Made by a program: the position numbers and the translations under genes. Shown piece after piece: positions 1 to 8,553 of a DNA stretch of 64,000 bases. Numbering within the stretch: the first letter of the stretch is position 1; each line of letters opens with the position of its first letter. The DNA is from Anaerolineaceae bacterium (GTDB lineage Bacteria > Chloroflexota > Anaerolineae > Aggregatilineales > Phototrophicaceae). The notes under the pieces are model-generated. The model was not told the origin of the DNA and ran no database searches. It was given only the letters and a program-made list of their open reading frames with translations. The DNA is taken from contig PABP01000014.1 of assembly GCA_002699585.1 (NCBI GenBank), positions 806,001-870,000 on the forward strand, given 5' to 3'.

Positions 1-518
1 AGGCCGCCATCCACACGTTCCCAGCCGGTAGCAGGCAAGGCAACTGCCACAAAGTAAGGGAAGGTCTGCACGAACAGGGCATGCGTCAGCAAATCCAGGC
101 CAGGGCGGTTTTTCAAGCGGATCGGTGACGCCGAATAAGCCCACATGATGAAAATGGCCATGAAATAGGTTAGGGCACCGCGCAGACCATAAGACGCGAA
201 TACGACAAATACACCCACTTGCAGCAGCACCGCGCTGGCAGCCAGCAGTTCTTTAGGAAGGTGGACCTGGCAGAAAAAATTTCGACTGGCTTTTTTGACG
301 TCGGCGCCATCGTACTGGGCATCGAAGTAATCATTGACGGCAAAGCCTAGCCAATAGCTGACAGTCACGGCCAGCAACAGGGGAAAGTGCTGTAAATTGA
401 AGTTGCCGTGTAAGATCAGGCCTAATGATGTGATGGTACAGGTCAATCCCCAGGCATCAGCATGATTGATGACGAGGGAAAGCCACCGTCCACGAGAGGG
501 ATACGTTGTATAGGTCAT
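1..518 (-). CDS. UbiA-family prenyltransferase, C-terminally truncated by window edge
   Basis: Membrane enzyme of the UbiA superfamily, which transfers a prenyl chain to an aromatic or other small acceptor; the acceptor here cannot be told. About 172 residues are visible. The first Asp-rich motif NDYFDAQYD (about residue 63) matches the family NDxxDxxxD, which binds Mg-diphosphate, and the stretch YSASPIRLKNR further on is the usual following loop. At least three hydrophobic helices are visible. The ATG at 518 is preceded by GGGAGA eight bases upstream. The rest of the gene, including the second Asp motif, lies beyond base 1. The 260 bases upstream (519-778) hold no other gene. Candidates include decaprenyl-phosphate phosphoribosyltransferase or digeranylgeranylglyceryl-phosphate synthase-like members. 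Family assignment is firm; specificity is open. Confidence 0.85.
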   Translation of the reverse strand, partial: MTYTTYPSRGRWLSLVINHADAWGLTCTITSLGLILHGNFNLQHFPLLLAVTVSYWLGFAVNDYFDAQYDGADVKKASRNFFCQVHLPKELLAASAVLLQVGVFVVFASYGLRGALTYFMAIFIMWAYSASPIRLKNRPGLDLLTHALFVQTFPYFVAVALPATGWERVDGG

Positions 519-778
519 AAGAATGTTTCTCCCAAGCCTGTGCCACATAGTAACATAACATGAGCGCGATATAAGCGGCGTACTTGCAAAAAAGTCGTGA
601 ATACGCCCCCTGTGTGCCGCCGATTCGCAAAACGCGCTGGCGCTCACTGTGGATGGATTGGCCGCAAAAGATAGGCTCTATCAGGCGAACTAACTATAGC
701 AAACTCTACAAAATAATACGTGTAAATCCAGGATGGGTTCCATACTAGGAAACTTACATACCAAAAAAGTTACACACA

Positions 779-1669
779 TTACAGGCTATAAAGTTTTCCC
801 GACAGATAAACGATGAATTTGTCCAGCGTGCGGTGTTTGAGGTCGATATAGTCGCGGAATACCAGGCCGACCGTTCGCTCGAAGTGGTGACCTTCTACGG
901 TGCGTAGTATCGTTTGCTCAGGCAGGGGGTCGGCAGCCTGGGGCGGCATCACTGCTACGCCAACATTCCGTTGGACGAAGGCAACTGCGCCGCGGATGCT
1001 GGTGATCTCGATATTCGCGTAAGGATGTGTGCCACCATAGGCGATGAGGTTGTTCTGAACGACGCCACGATAGGCTCCCACCGCCTCTGTGAAGATAAGG
1101 CGTGTGCGGCGCAGGTCATCCAACCGAATGCGTGGCATGTGCGCCAGTGGGTGGGACTTGTGCATCAACAGAGCCATATTTTCGACCTGTAATGGCTCGA
1201 AGTTCAGCGGCATCCCGGGCGCGGGCATATACGAAATACCGACGTCCAGTTCTCCGGCTCCGATGCGGTCCATGATGGTATAGCCACTGCCCGTTTCAAA
1301 ATTGATCTGGAGCATGGGGCGCTCGCGGACGTATTCAGCGATGAGGGGCGCGACCTGCCAGCTCCCAATCGGCTCAATCGCCCCAATGCGGATGTGCCCT
1401 GCATCCCCCTCGGACATGTCCTTCACAGTCCGGTCGAGCGTATCGACTTGCTCCAGAATGGTATAGACCTTGCTGAGGATGGTGCGGCCTTCGTTGGTGA
1501 TGCGTACTCCGCGCCCATGCTTCTCGAATAATTCGACGCCCCAGGCCGCTTCTAACTGCTGGATATGCAACGTTACCGTTGACGGTGCGTATAACAGTTC
1601 GTCGGCTGCGGCTGCGAAGCTCCCTTTTCTTGCAGCGAGATAAAACGTGCGTAACAACTGCAAATTCAT
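779..1669 (-). CDS. LysR-family transcriptional regulator
   Basis: A 296-residue LysR-type regulator. Residues 1-60 form the winged helix-turn-helix (FYLAARKGSF, then APSTVTLHIQQLEAAWG), followed by a long linker helix and the periplasmic-binding-protein-like effector domain from about residue 90. The length is typical of the family. An upstream in-frame extension exists, but the ATG at 1669 starts exactly at the conserved NLQLLRTFYLAA block and has AGGT about eight bases upstream, so I chose it. It faces away from a possible small gene at 1794 and could control it or itself, as LysR genes often regulate a divergent neighbour. The downstream UbiA-type gene is 260 bases away on the same strand. 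The effector cannot be deduced. Confidence 0.93.
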   Translation of the reverse strand: MNLQLLRTFYLAARKGSFAAAADELLYAPSTVTLHIQQLEAAWGVELFEKHGRGVRITNEGRTILSKVYTILEQVDTLDRTVKDMSEGDAGHIRIGAIEPIGSWQVAPLIAEYVRERPMLQINFETGSGYTIMDRIGAGELDVGISYMPAPGMPLNFEPLQVENMALLMHKSHPLAHMPRIRLDDLRRTRLIFTEAVGAYRGVVQNNLIAYGGTHPYANIEITSIRGAVAFVQRNVGVAVMPPQAADPLPEQTILRTVEGHHFERTVGLVFRDYIDLKHRTLDKFIVYLSGKLYSL

Positions 1670-1793
1670 GATTGTGACCTGTGATAATTCATGAATATTG
1701 AACAATTTCTTTGAAATGTTCGTATTTATCGAAGAGTCAATGGGGCATATACTATCGCAAGATGTGGGGGACTGACAAGGAAGGGATGTCTGA

Positions 1794-2003
1794 ATGGACC
1801 CGAATATACATGCAATGGTCACGGCAGCGAACTATGCTGCTTATCGCCGGGATCGCCAACGCGATGCTATACTCTCGCCGGAGCCATCACCACGTAAACG
1901 GGCGTATCGCACCTGGCTGCGTCTGCACTTTTTGAAGTGGCGCATCGAAGTTCAACGCGCCCACCCGGAGCATCAACCTCGTCCGGCTATCGAGGTGGGG
2001 TGA
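1794..2003 (+). CDS. possible small basic protein, unknown
   Basis: A 69-residue ORF, rich in Arg, Pro and His, reading from the intergenic side of the LysR gene. It has a good AAGGAAGG ribosome site about nine bases before the ATG. A TATACT hexamer at 1748-1753 could be a -10 box but lacks a clear -35. No domain, signal peptide or membrane segment is visible. The ribosome site and divergent position make a real gene plausible, but two other frames are also open in part of this stretch, so it remains tentative. It is followed by about 100 bases before the convergent end of the PBP-like gene. Confidence 0.4.
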   Translation: MDPNIHAMVTAANYAAYRRDRQRDAILSPEPSPRKRAYRTWLRLHFLKWRIEVQRAHPEHQPRPAIEVG

Positions 2004-2103
2004 TGCCGCTCTACAAGCGAATACGCTTCACAAGCGACTGCGGTTCAATCGAGGTGCTGCAAAAAGGATTTGGCAGCATCCAGATGAGACCGCAGTTTTC
2101 GTT

Positions 2104-5058
2104 TTACCCGCCCCGTATGATCTCTACAGGCAGCTCGACCTGGCTGCTGTTCCCGGCCTGGTCATAAGCCCGCCCCGCAAAAGTAATGTTGCCCGGTTCG
2201 CGGATGGGCACTTCGATGTAGTAGGGCCATTCCGCGTCCATGCCGATCAACTCGCCATCACGGAAGAACTCAACGCGGTCGATTGAGGTATTATCCCGCA
2301 CCAACGGCGACAGCGATACAAACGAATCCGTCGGGAAGCGATAGACTTTTCCCGGTTCGTTGGTCATCATCTCGATCTCCGGCGGTTCGTTATCGACATT
2401 GACGGAGACGAAGATGGTGCTCAGTGCTGCGCTGCTACTGCGGACATTCACTTGCAGCGTATAAAATCCATCCAGATCGCTGGTATCCCATGTCGCTAGC
2501 GGCTGTGCTGGATCATAGTCCGTCTGCGGGTCGGTGATGTTGAACCACTGTGTTGGGCTGATGCCCTCGCCATAAGACACTTGATAGCTATCCCACAGGG
2601 CGATGTTGATTTCGCCATAAATATCAACCTCACCGCTGACATAGGCGAAGTTAACCGGTTGGGTGATGGCTAGCTCTTCATTGTCGACTGCTGTGATGTT
2701 ATCCCATTCCGTAGGCGGCAGTTCCTGCCCCGTATCCACCCACCATTCACGGGCGGCATCCGGCGGTACGAAATAAAGGCGGTTTTCGCGCAAGGGGTTG
2801 GGCGTATCCGCGACGGCGATCCGGCCCGTATTGCTGTTGACGGTGATCGTCCGCCAGTGGATGTCCTCCTGGGTGGGCACGACATCGCGCAGGAAAATTT
2901 CTGTGCGGCGCGGGCATTCGGAGTCTTCACCGGGCGTCAGGCCGCTTAGTTCACAGACGATGTACTCGGCCACGCCGTCTGGCTGCGGCCAGGTCGCGGC
3001 TTGTAACCCGTCGCGCTCGTGCATGTACTGCATCAACGCGCGCCAGATGGGTGCCGCGCCATCCAGTCCGTTGTCATCCAGGGACATGGTTTCGCCATCG
3101 GCCCGGCTGAGATGCACACCACCGATGCGCTGCGGCGTATAGCCGATGGCCCAGTTGTCGTCATCATCGCCAGTGCTGCCAGCCACTATCGCGGCGGGGC
3201 GGCCCAGGTCGATCATATCCAACGGCACATTGAGCACATTGCGCCGGATATTGACATCCGTCAGGATGTCCGTCACCAGGTACGCCAGATCAGGCCCCAG
3301 GATGTTGGTGCGGCTGAGTGCGACTTGCTCGCTGTCATACTCCCATAGGACCTGTCCATCATTATCAATGATTTTGAGAACGGCGACCGGGTTGCGCGAC
3401 CGCACGGAGCGATCTAGCGGCTCGATGCCGACCATATAGCCCTGGCTGGCGAATACCGAATAGGCGTAGGTCATATCCAGCAAGCTGACATGCCCGCCGT
3501 GATCCAGGAGTTCCAGATCAAAAATATTATCGGTCGGTGCAGGCAGGCCGATATGCTCGGCGGTGCTCAAAATCTGGCTGATGCCCGCCACATGCGCCAC
3601 AGAAACCACCGGGACGCGCAGGCCGCTGGCCATCACATCGCGCAAGTTCAACGGCCCTCGGAACTGGCCATCGGCATTGCTGGGTAGGTACAGCAAGCCC
3701 TCTGAGGGGCCAGGGAAGGAGCGCGGAATATCCAGCAGCATGGTCGCCGGGGTATATTGGCCGCGCCGGAAGCCTTCCAAATATACAAACGGGTAGAGCG
3801 TCGGACCGGGCGCGTATTCGACATCGGTTGCCAGCCCGATCATGCTCAGGACTTCGCCTGTTTCCGTGTCCATCAGCATGATCTGACCATCGGTCGGTGG
3901 GTTGCTGCTGATGTCGCCGAAGTTGGTATCGACGTTGTACAGGTAATTCGTCGCTGAGCAGGGGCGGCCTTCGCGCGTGGTGACCGTGCGCGGGTCACCG
4001 CCGCGCAACTGTGTCAAATGGGCGCGTAGCACGCAATCGCTCTGGTCATATAGGTCGATGTCCAGCGTGGTCACAATTGTCAATGCGCCGCGTGCGACCA
4101 GGCGTTCACCGTCTAGCCCCATCGTCGTCAGGATGTCCTCGGCCTGGGTACGCGCATACAAGGCGAAATCCGGCGCGAGCTGCGGTAACTGGCGCATCGA
4201 GGTGTTGATGACGGTTGTTGTCGGGGCGATATTTTCATAGGTACTTTGCAAAATGCGCCCACTGATAACCATGCGCTGCAATAGATCAGCCTGACGACCA
4301 CGCGCTGCTACGATGTCATCGAAGGGGTTGAGTTTGGGCTGCAACGGAATCGCTGCCAGCAAAGCCGCCTCGTCCAGCGTCAGGTCGATGGCACTTTTAC
4401 CCAGGTAAATCTGCGCGGCGGCGTCAATGCCATAGGCATCATTGCCATAATAATTGGTATTCAGATGCCACTCGACGATTTCTAGCGGGTCCAACTGGCG
4501 CTCGACTTCTGCCGTGAGAACCAGTTCCAGTAGCAAATCGTCCAGGCCGCTGTCGGCAGTCAGGGGCACGATGCCGTTGCGAACCAACCGCGCGGCAATG
4601 CTGTTATCAGGTGATATCGGCAAGCCCAGGATGTAGCGCCATAGACGGTCAAAAGTGCGCCCAAAACGGAACCCGGCTGTTTCCAGGTAATCCGCGTCTT
4701 CCATTTCCAGCGTCGCCTGGACCACGTACTCCGGCAGGTCGCTGAGTGGCAGCCAGCGTCGTTCATTGCCCAATGGGTCGGTCACACTGAACAGCAGGGT
4801 CGTCTCGTTGCGATCAAAGATTTGGGTGGCCCCCATAATCGGCTCTAGCTGGATGCTCTGGGCCTGGGTCGGCAGGTAGGCGGCGGCACGGCTGTAGAGG
4901 AACCCCGCCAGCCCGAATATAATGGCCGCCGGGACGACGACCGTCGCTATCACCAGACTGATGATCGCTAGCCCCCATATCTGGCTGCGAGAACGAGCAT
5001 GACGTAGGCGTGATTTGCGGGTGCGCCGCCGCCGAATGATTTGGGTAATGGACGACAT
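2104..5058 (-). CDS. class A penicillin-binding-protein-like pseudoenzyme
   Basis: A 984-residue protein with bifunctional PBP (PBP1A/1C) layout: basic cytoplasmic tail, one membrane helix (about 28-58), GT51 glycosyltransferase region (about 70-250), transpeptidase region (about 380-670) and Ig-like C-terminal domains (about 790-984). The GT51 catalytic Glu is kept in EDADY (120), but motif 2 lacks the Gln pair (NSIAARLVRN) and motif 3 lacks Arg-Lys. In the transpeptidase region all three penicilloyl-serine motifs are lost: the SxxK box reads PGPTLYPF (Pro419 for Ser, Tyr422 for Lys), SxN reads SGLR, and KTG reads AGSTGD (Ser628 for Lys). The surrounding scaffold (NWAIGYTPQ) is intact and the frame is open, so this looks like a conserved non-catalytic protein rather than decay. 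GGAG lies eight bases before the start. Role inferred: wall scaffold or regulator. Confidence 0.88.
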   Translation of the reverse strand: MSSITQIIRRRRTRKSRLRHARSRSQIWGLAIISLVIATVVVPAAIIFGLAGFLYSRAAAYLPTQAQSIQLEPIMGATQIFDRNETTLLFSVTDPLGNERRWLPLSDLPEYVVQATLEMEDADYLETAGFRFGRTFDRLWRYILGLPISPDNSIAARLVRNGIVPLTADSGLDDLLLELVLTAEVERQLDPLEIVEWHLNTNYYGNDAYGIDAAAQIYLGKSAIDLTLDEAALLAAIPLQPKLNPFDDIVAARGRQADLLQRMVISGRILQSTYENIAPTTTVINTSMRQLPQLAPDFALYARTQAEDILTTMGLDGERLVARGALTIVTTLDIDLYDQSDCVLRAHLTQLRGGDPRTVTTREGRPCSATNYLYNVDTNFGDISSNPPTDGQIMLMDTETGEVLSMIGLATDVEYAPGPTLYPFVYLEGFRRGQYTPATMLLDIPRSFPGPSEGLLYLPSNADGQFRGPLNLRDVMASGLRVPVVSVAHVAGISQILSTAEHIGLPAPTDNIFDLELLDHGGHVSLLDMTYAYSVFASQGYMVGIEPLDRSVRSRNPVAVLKIIDNDGQVLWEYDSEQVALSRTNILGPDLAYLVTDILTDVNIRRNVLNVPLDMIDLGRPAAIVAGSTGDDDDNWAIGYTPQRIGGVHLSRADGETMSLDDNGLDGAAPIWRALMQYMHERDGLQAATWPQPDGVAEYIVCELSGLTPGEDSECPRRTEIFLRDVVPTQEDIHWRTITVNSNTGRIAVADTPNPLRENRLYFVPPDAAREWWVDTGQELPPTEWDNITAVDNEELAITQPVNFAYVSGEVDIYGEINIALWDSYQVSYGEGISPTQWFNITDPQTDYDPAQPLATWDTSDLDGFYTLQVNVRSSSAALSTIFVSVNVDNEPPEIEMMTNEPGKVYRFPTDSFVSLSPLVRDNTSIDRVEFFRDGELIGMDAEWPYYIEVPIREPGNITFAGRAYDQAGNSSQVELPVEIIRGG

Positions 5059-5336
5059 GGATGGTACTCCATCGCTGATGACGAGCGATTTATATGGGCG
5101 ACCTGTAAAAACGGTTCAGCTGTACAAAGTGCCTGTACAGTGGGTCATTTTTGTTTGTTGTGGTTGATGCACAGTTTACGGGGAGGGCTGGCGTTTGGCA
5201 ACTGACTTTACCCAGCATGCGGGGCTGAATAAAACGCGTCAGGATCGTGTACGTAGTGCCACGCAAGTTTTTTGTCATGTTACATAACGATGTTACAGAT
5301 TGATTTGAAAACCCATGATTAGTATGAATGTAATCT

Positions 5337-5365
5337 TTGACTAAATATTACATCTCATGTATATT
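5337..5365 (+). promoter_or_regulatory. sigma70-type promoter of the response regulator
   Basis: TTGACT at 5337-5342, a 17-base spacer and TATATT at 5360-5365 make a near-consensus promoter; transcription would start near 5372. The upstream in-frame ATG at 5357 falls inside this promoter, which supports the downstream start at 5411. The rest of the 350-base intergenic region (5059-5410) holds no gene. It contains a direct repeat ATGTTACA at 5277-5284 and 5290-5297 (13-base offset), which might be a regulator site, possibly for autoregulation; that part is speculation. Confidence 0.75.
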
Positions 5366-5410
5366 CGTTATGTAGTATTCCGTAACAGCTTCATTTATGG
5401 AGTAATAGTT

Positions 5411-6142
5411 ATGAACAAAAAGAAACGGTCGAAGATCCTAATCATAGAGGACGATGAAACCGTTAGTCGTTTAATGGCCGAATTCTTAGGTAAATTAGGT
5501 TACGATGTCACGGCTTTTGGCGATGCCCCTGAGGCACTCGACCATGTCAAGACCAAGGGCTTGCCCCATATTGTGCTCATCGACCTGGGCTTGCCGAGTA
5601 TGCACGGCTTTGAATTGGCCAGCAAGCTCAAAGCTATGGCCGATGTCCCGATCATTTTCGTCACCTCCGCCAATGATACGGAGACCATCGTCAAGGGCCT
5701 TAAGCAATATGCTGAAGATTTCATCGTCAAGCCCTTTGAACTGCGCGAGCTAGAAGCGCGGGTCGATGTGGTACTGCGCAGTATGCCCAGCCTGGACTAC
5801 GCCAGCGAACCGGTCATCCGCGTTGATGATCTGCTCAATATCGACTTCGCCCATAATCGGGTCGTGCTCAATGGCAAATCCATTGGCCTGACGCCCACCG
5901 AGTCGATTTTGCTGCATGTGCTGCTGCGTAACGCGGGCCGTGTTGTGGAAAACCGCATGTTGATCGCACGCGTGTGGCCTGCGGAAGAAGTGTTTGAAGA
6001 TACGCTGCGCGTCCATATGCACCGCCTGCGCCGCAAGTTGGAAGCCGATAGCCACCATCCGCACTACATCCGTACCGAGCGCGGGGTTGGTTATATGTTT
6101 ACCATCCGCCCGCCGGAACTATTCGGTGAAGAAACGATTTAG
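5411..6142 (+). CDS. OmpR/PhoB-family response regulator (orphan)
   Basis: A 243-residue two-domain regulator. The receiver (residues 1-118) has the acidic pair in IIEDDE, the phospho-acceptor Asp in VLIDLGLPS and the conserved Lys in IVKPFE. The C-terminal winged helix (about 135-235) includes TPTESILLHVLLRN, the ARVWPAEE segment and the terminal hairpin RTERGVGYMF, as in OmpR/PhoB output domains. I start it at 5411 because GGAG sits nine bases upstream and a strong promoter covers the earlier in-frame ATG. No histidine kinase is adjacent, so its partner is encoded elsewhere. It is divergent from the PBP-like gene, which raises the possibility of cell-envelope control, but nothing in the sequence proves that. 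Confidence 0.95.
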   Translation: MNKKKRSKILIIEDDETVSRLMAEFLGKLGYDVTAFGDAPEALDHVKTKGLPHIVLIDLGLPSMHGFELASKLKAMADVPIIFVTSANDTETIVKGLKQYAEDFIVKPFELRELEARVDVVLRSMPSLDYASEPVIRVDDLLNIDFAHNRVVLNGKSIGLTPTESILLHVLLRNAGRVVENRMLIARVWPAEEVFEDTLRVHMHRLRRKLEADSHHPHYIRTERGVGYMFTIRPPELFGEETI

Positions 6143-6191
6143 CAAGTCAATACATGCATGAAGAATCGGCAAGTGTAGAAGGGAATACGTG

Positions 6192-6272
6192 ATGGAAGTT
6201 GCTGGTCCAGATACATCGATCATATTTCTCTTGATGCTATTTGTCTTTTTGTTCATGGCTATTGTGGGTTGA
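6192..6272 (+). CDS. possible 26-residue single-helix membrane peptide
   Basis: ATG at 6192 opens a 26-codon ORF ending TGA at 6270-6272. The peptide begins MEVAGPDTS and continues as one uninterrupted hydrophobic helix (IIFLLMLFVFLFMAIV). GAAGGGA lies about eight bases before the ATG. It sits 49 bases after the response regulator and just before a strong terminator, so it would be the last cistron of that transcript. Small single-helix proteins of this type often bind larger membrane proteins, but no specific role can be read here. The ribosome site and the operon position support it; its length leaves doubt. Confidence 0.5.
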   Translation: MEVAGPDTSIIFLLMLFVFLFMAIVG

Positions 6273-6316
6273 TCTGTGCCCCGATTACGGGCTTCTGAGT
6301 CACCTCAATGAAAACA

Positions 6317-6343
6317 AAAGCCGCCTTAATTGGCGGCTTTTTT
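6317..6343 (+). terminator. rho-independent terminator of the response-regulator operon
   Basis: AAAGCCGCC (6317-6325) pairs with GGCGGCTTT (6332-6340) over a six-base loop, followed by a T run. It closes the response regulator/small peptide transcript and, because the stem is flanked by A and T runs, may serve both strands. Confidence 0.9.
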
Positions 6344-6382
6344 AGTTCAGTATGTGCTGTCGTGTATGCGCTGTACGCTCGC

Positions 6383-6748
6383 TCAGATAATGACACTCAG
6401 GCCGATTAAGATAATTTCTACCAGCAGCGTATACAGCAGAATCCGCCGCACACGCTCCTGATCGAGCCGCTTGGCATGATACTCAATGCCCGTGACCAGG
6501 TAGCCCAGCAAGAGCGTGCCGCCGAATAAGACCCAGACATTGCGTATCGTCACGATGGTGTATTTATTCTGTACCGTGGCATCTTCGCTGGTGAGTATCA
6601 GGGGGGCGACTAATGCTAACAGAATATCCTGAATGGCAATAAATGTGAGAACGCTCAGTACCATGCTGGCTACTAGCAGAAAACCGTTCGTCAGCTTAAA
6701 AACCATGGAGCTATGGGTATCTGTCATGAGCGATTTCTTATCAATCAT
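6383..6748 (-). CDS. small polytopic membrane protein, unknown
   Basis: A 121-residue protein with about three hydrophobic helices (near residues 18-52, 68-88 and 100-121) and a short charged loop (YHAKRLDQERVRR) before the last helix. I do not recognise a family. The start at 6748 lies four bases after the stop of the SpoIIAA-like gene at 6753, so the two are almost certainly co-transcribed. An alternative start is Met8 at 6727; neither has a clear Shine-Dalgarno, which fits translational coupling. The pairing suggests a membrane partner for the cytosolic SpoIIAA-like protein, which is inference. Confidence 0.7.
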   Translation of the reverse strand: MIDKKSLMTDTHSSMVFKLTNGFLLVASMVLSVLTFIAIQDILLALVAPLILTSEDATVQNKYTIVTIRNVWVLFGGTLLLGYLVTGIEYHAKRLDQERVRRILLYTLLVEIILIGLSVII

Positions 6749-6752
6749 ACAA

Positions 6753-7142
6753 TCATGCGCCTATTTTAGTTTGATTTGCGATAAATTCCACTGCTTCGTC
6801 GTATGTCCGCGTGATGTGGAAATTTAAGTGGGTCATGCCGAGTTGGGTCAACAAGTTTACAAATGTTTGGGCAACGATTAAGCGCGGTCCAATGATGACG
6901 ATGGCTTTGCGATTTGCAGGTGCCGTCAGTGCTGCACTGCGGAAGTGTGACAAGGCCCCCATAGGCACTGATTTCATACTGTCGGCGAAGTCCATAAGTA
7001 AGTAGGTCGGATATTCAATGGCCTTGCTTAACAGCTTGGCTTGTTTTTCGCTGGCATGGAACTCGTCCCATGTCCACTCGCCCTTAAATTTCATATGCAG
7101 AATGGTCTTCGGTTGATCCAGCCAATCCACGCTAACGGGCAT
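6753..7142 (-). CDS. SpoIIAA-like (STAS-fold) protein
   Basis: A 129-residue soluble protein with an alternating beta/alpha pattern (ILHMKFKGEWTWDEF, then YLLMDFADS, then AIVIIGP) resembling the SpoIIAA-like/SEC14-type proteins of PF11964. These bind lipids or act as anti-sigma antagonist-like modules, but many are uncharacterised. No conserved phospho-Ser is evident. GGAG eight bases before the ATG supports the start. The next gene downstream begins four bases after its stop and encodes a membrane protein. The family call is by pattern and moderately secure; the function is unknown. Confidence 0.65.
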   Translation of the reverse strand: MPVSVDWLDQPKTILHMKFKGEWTWDEFHASEKQAKLLSKAIEYPTYLLMDFADSMKSVPMGALSHFRSAALTAPANRKAIVIIGPRLIVAQTFVNLLTQLGMTHLNFHITRTYDEAVEFIANQTKIGA

Positions 7143-7206
7143 GGGCTATGCTCCTTTACAACATATGTAGATGCAAGAGGCACAAACACATGTAGAGGTT
7201 ACTCAT

Positions 7207-8439
7207 TTAATCGCATTCCTGGAAGGGAATGACGCTCGCCGGACGGTCAGATAAGGTTACTGGCACGTCAAAGGTTTGCCCATCGCGGATGATACGTAGA
7301 TTGATGGTATCCCCAGGGGCAGTATGCACGACCATATAATTGAGCAGAGCGTCCATATTGTTGACGTAGGTATCATCAATGGCCACGACGATGTCGCCAC
7401 CCGCGCACAACTCATTGCCGCGGATGTCTACGCGGTGATTGCCGCCCTGCAACCCGGCTGCATCGGCTGGCGAGTCTTCCGTGACGCCCATAATCAGCAC
7501 GCCTTCTTCAACCGGTAGGTCCAGTTGTTCGGCGACCGCGGCCATCCCCAGGCCGTCTTGTTCACTGGCCACGTTGATGCCGAGCCAAGAGTAATTGACT
7601 GTCCCATCGCTGATAAGCTCCGGCACGACGCGCTGCACCGTATTGCTGGGTACAGCAAAGCCCACCCCCTGGAATACGCCGCTTTCCGTGCGGATGGCGG
7701 TCGTCACGCCGATCACATCGCCATGACTATCCAGCAGTGGGCCGCCGCTATTACCGGGGTTGATGGGCGTATCGGTCTGAATGATCGAGGGATTGTTGAA
7801 ATAGGCCACCGCATCGGCATCGACCAGGGCGGCGCTATCCAATGTGCGTCCCAGGCCGCTGACGATCCCCGCCGACATGGAGCTGTTCAGGCCGAAGGGG
7901 TTGCCGATGGCAATCGCTCGCTGCCCGACGCGCACATCGTCGCTATCGGCCAGCACCAGGGGCTGCAAACGCTCGCTATCCACATCGACTTTGACCACCG
8001 CCAGGTCGCTGTAGCTATCGGTACCGACCAGCGTCGCCTCGGTCACATAGCCGTTGTTGAACGTTACGAAGATGTCTTCCGCATTGCGCACCACATGGGC
8101 ATTCGTGATGATATGCCCCTGATTGTCAAAGACAAAGCCCGACCCATGGCTGATGTCCGTGAGCGCGCCTTCGTGGGCGATGACGGTGGCTTCAATATTG
8201 ACGATGGATACCGTCGCGCGCTCATAAACGTTGGCCAGCAGCATATACTCGGCATCCGCCGCGTCGATGACCTCGACCGGGACAGGTGTTGTTTCACTGA
8301 TCTGGGGGCCATCGCCGACCATGCTGATGGGCAGGTCGCTGACGGGGGTGCTCATCATGGTGGGGTCGAAGGTCGGCTGGGCGGTGCAGGCTGCAATGAT
8401 CAGAAGTACAGCAGCCCATAATCCTGCGAATCGCTTCAT
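7207..8439 (-). CDS. HtrA/DegP-type serine protease lipoprotein
   Basis: A 410-residue trypsin-fold protease of the HtrA family, acting outside the cytoplasmic membrane in protein quality control. The first residues are a lipoprotein signal with lipobox IIAAC, Cys18 being the lipid-anchored residue. The catalytic triad is complete: His115 in TNAHVV, Asp145 in SYSDLAVV and Ser231 in NPGNSGGPL. One C-terminal PDZ domain follows (about 290-400), with a carboxylate-binding loop region around GVLIMG. The cysteine pair in the PDZ region and the last-residue region is unusual but may form a disulfide. GGAG lies eight bases before the start. It is monocistronic or loosely grouped with the DnaJ-type gene upstream (114 bases away), a coherent protein-folding context. 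Confidence 0.95.
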   Translation of the reverse strand: MKRFAGLWAAVLLIIAACTAQPTFDPTMMSTPVSDLPISMVGDGPQISETTPVPVEVIDAADAEYMLLANVYERATVSIVNIEATVIAHEGALTDISHGSGFVFDNQGHIITNAHVVRNAEDIFVTFNNGYVTEATLVGTDSYSDLAVVKVDVDSERLQPLVLADSDDVRVGQRAIAIGNPFGLNSSMSAGIVSGLGRTLDSAALVDADAVAYFNNPSIIQTDTPINPGNSGGPLLDSHGDVIGVTTAIRTESGVFQGVGFAVPSNTVQRVVPELISDGTVNYSWLGINVASEQDGLGMAAVAEQLDLPVEEGVLIMGVTEDSPADAAGLQGGNHRVDIRGNELCAGGDIVVAIDDTYVNNMDALLNYMVVHTAPGDTINLRIIRDGQTFDVPVTLSDRPASVIPFQECD

Positions 8440-8553
8440 TGAGGGTGCTCCAGGACGGATGAATCCAATTGGACGACTTAACTCTAGTGTAAAACGTCAC
8501 CGCTGTTTAAACATAGGTGAATCTGAGGCAAATTTATAAAAGGGGGCAAAGCC

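Noticed and set aside
7525-8421. 298-codon open frame opposite the HtrA-type gene
   Set aside because: The other strand has a complete catalytic triad, lipobox and PDZ domain. The antisense frame is His/Gly/Asp-rich shadow sequence without motifs.
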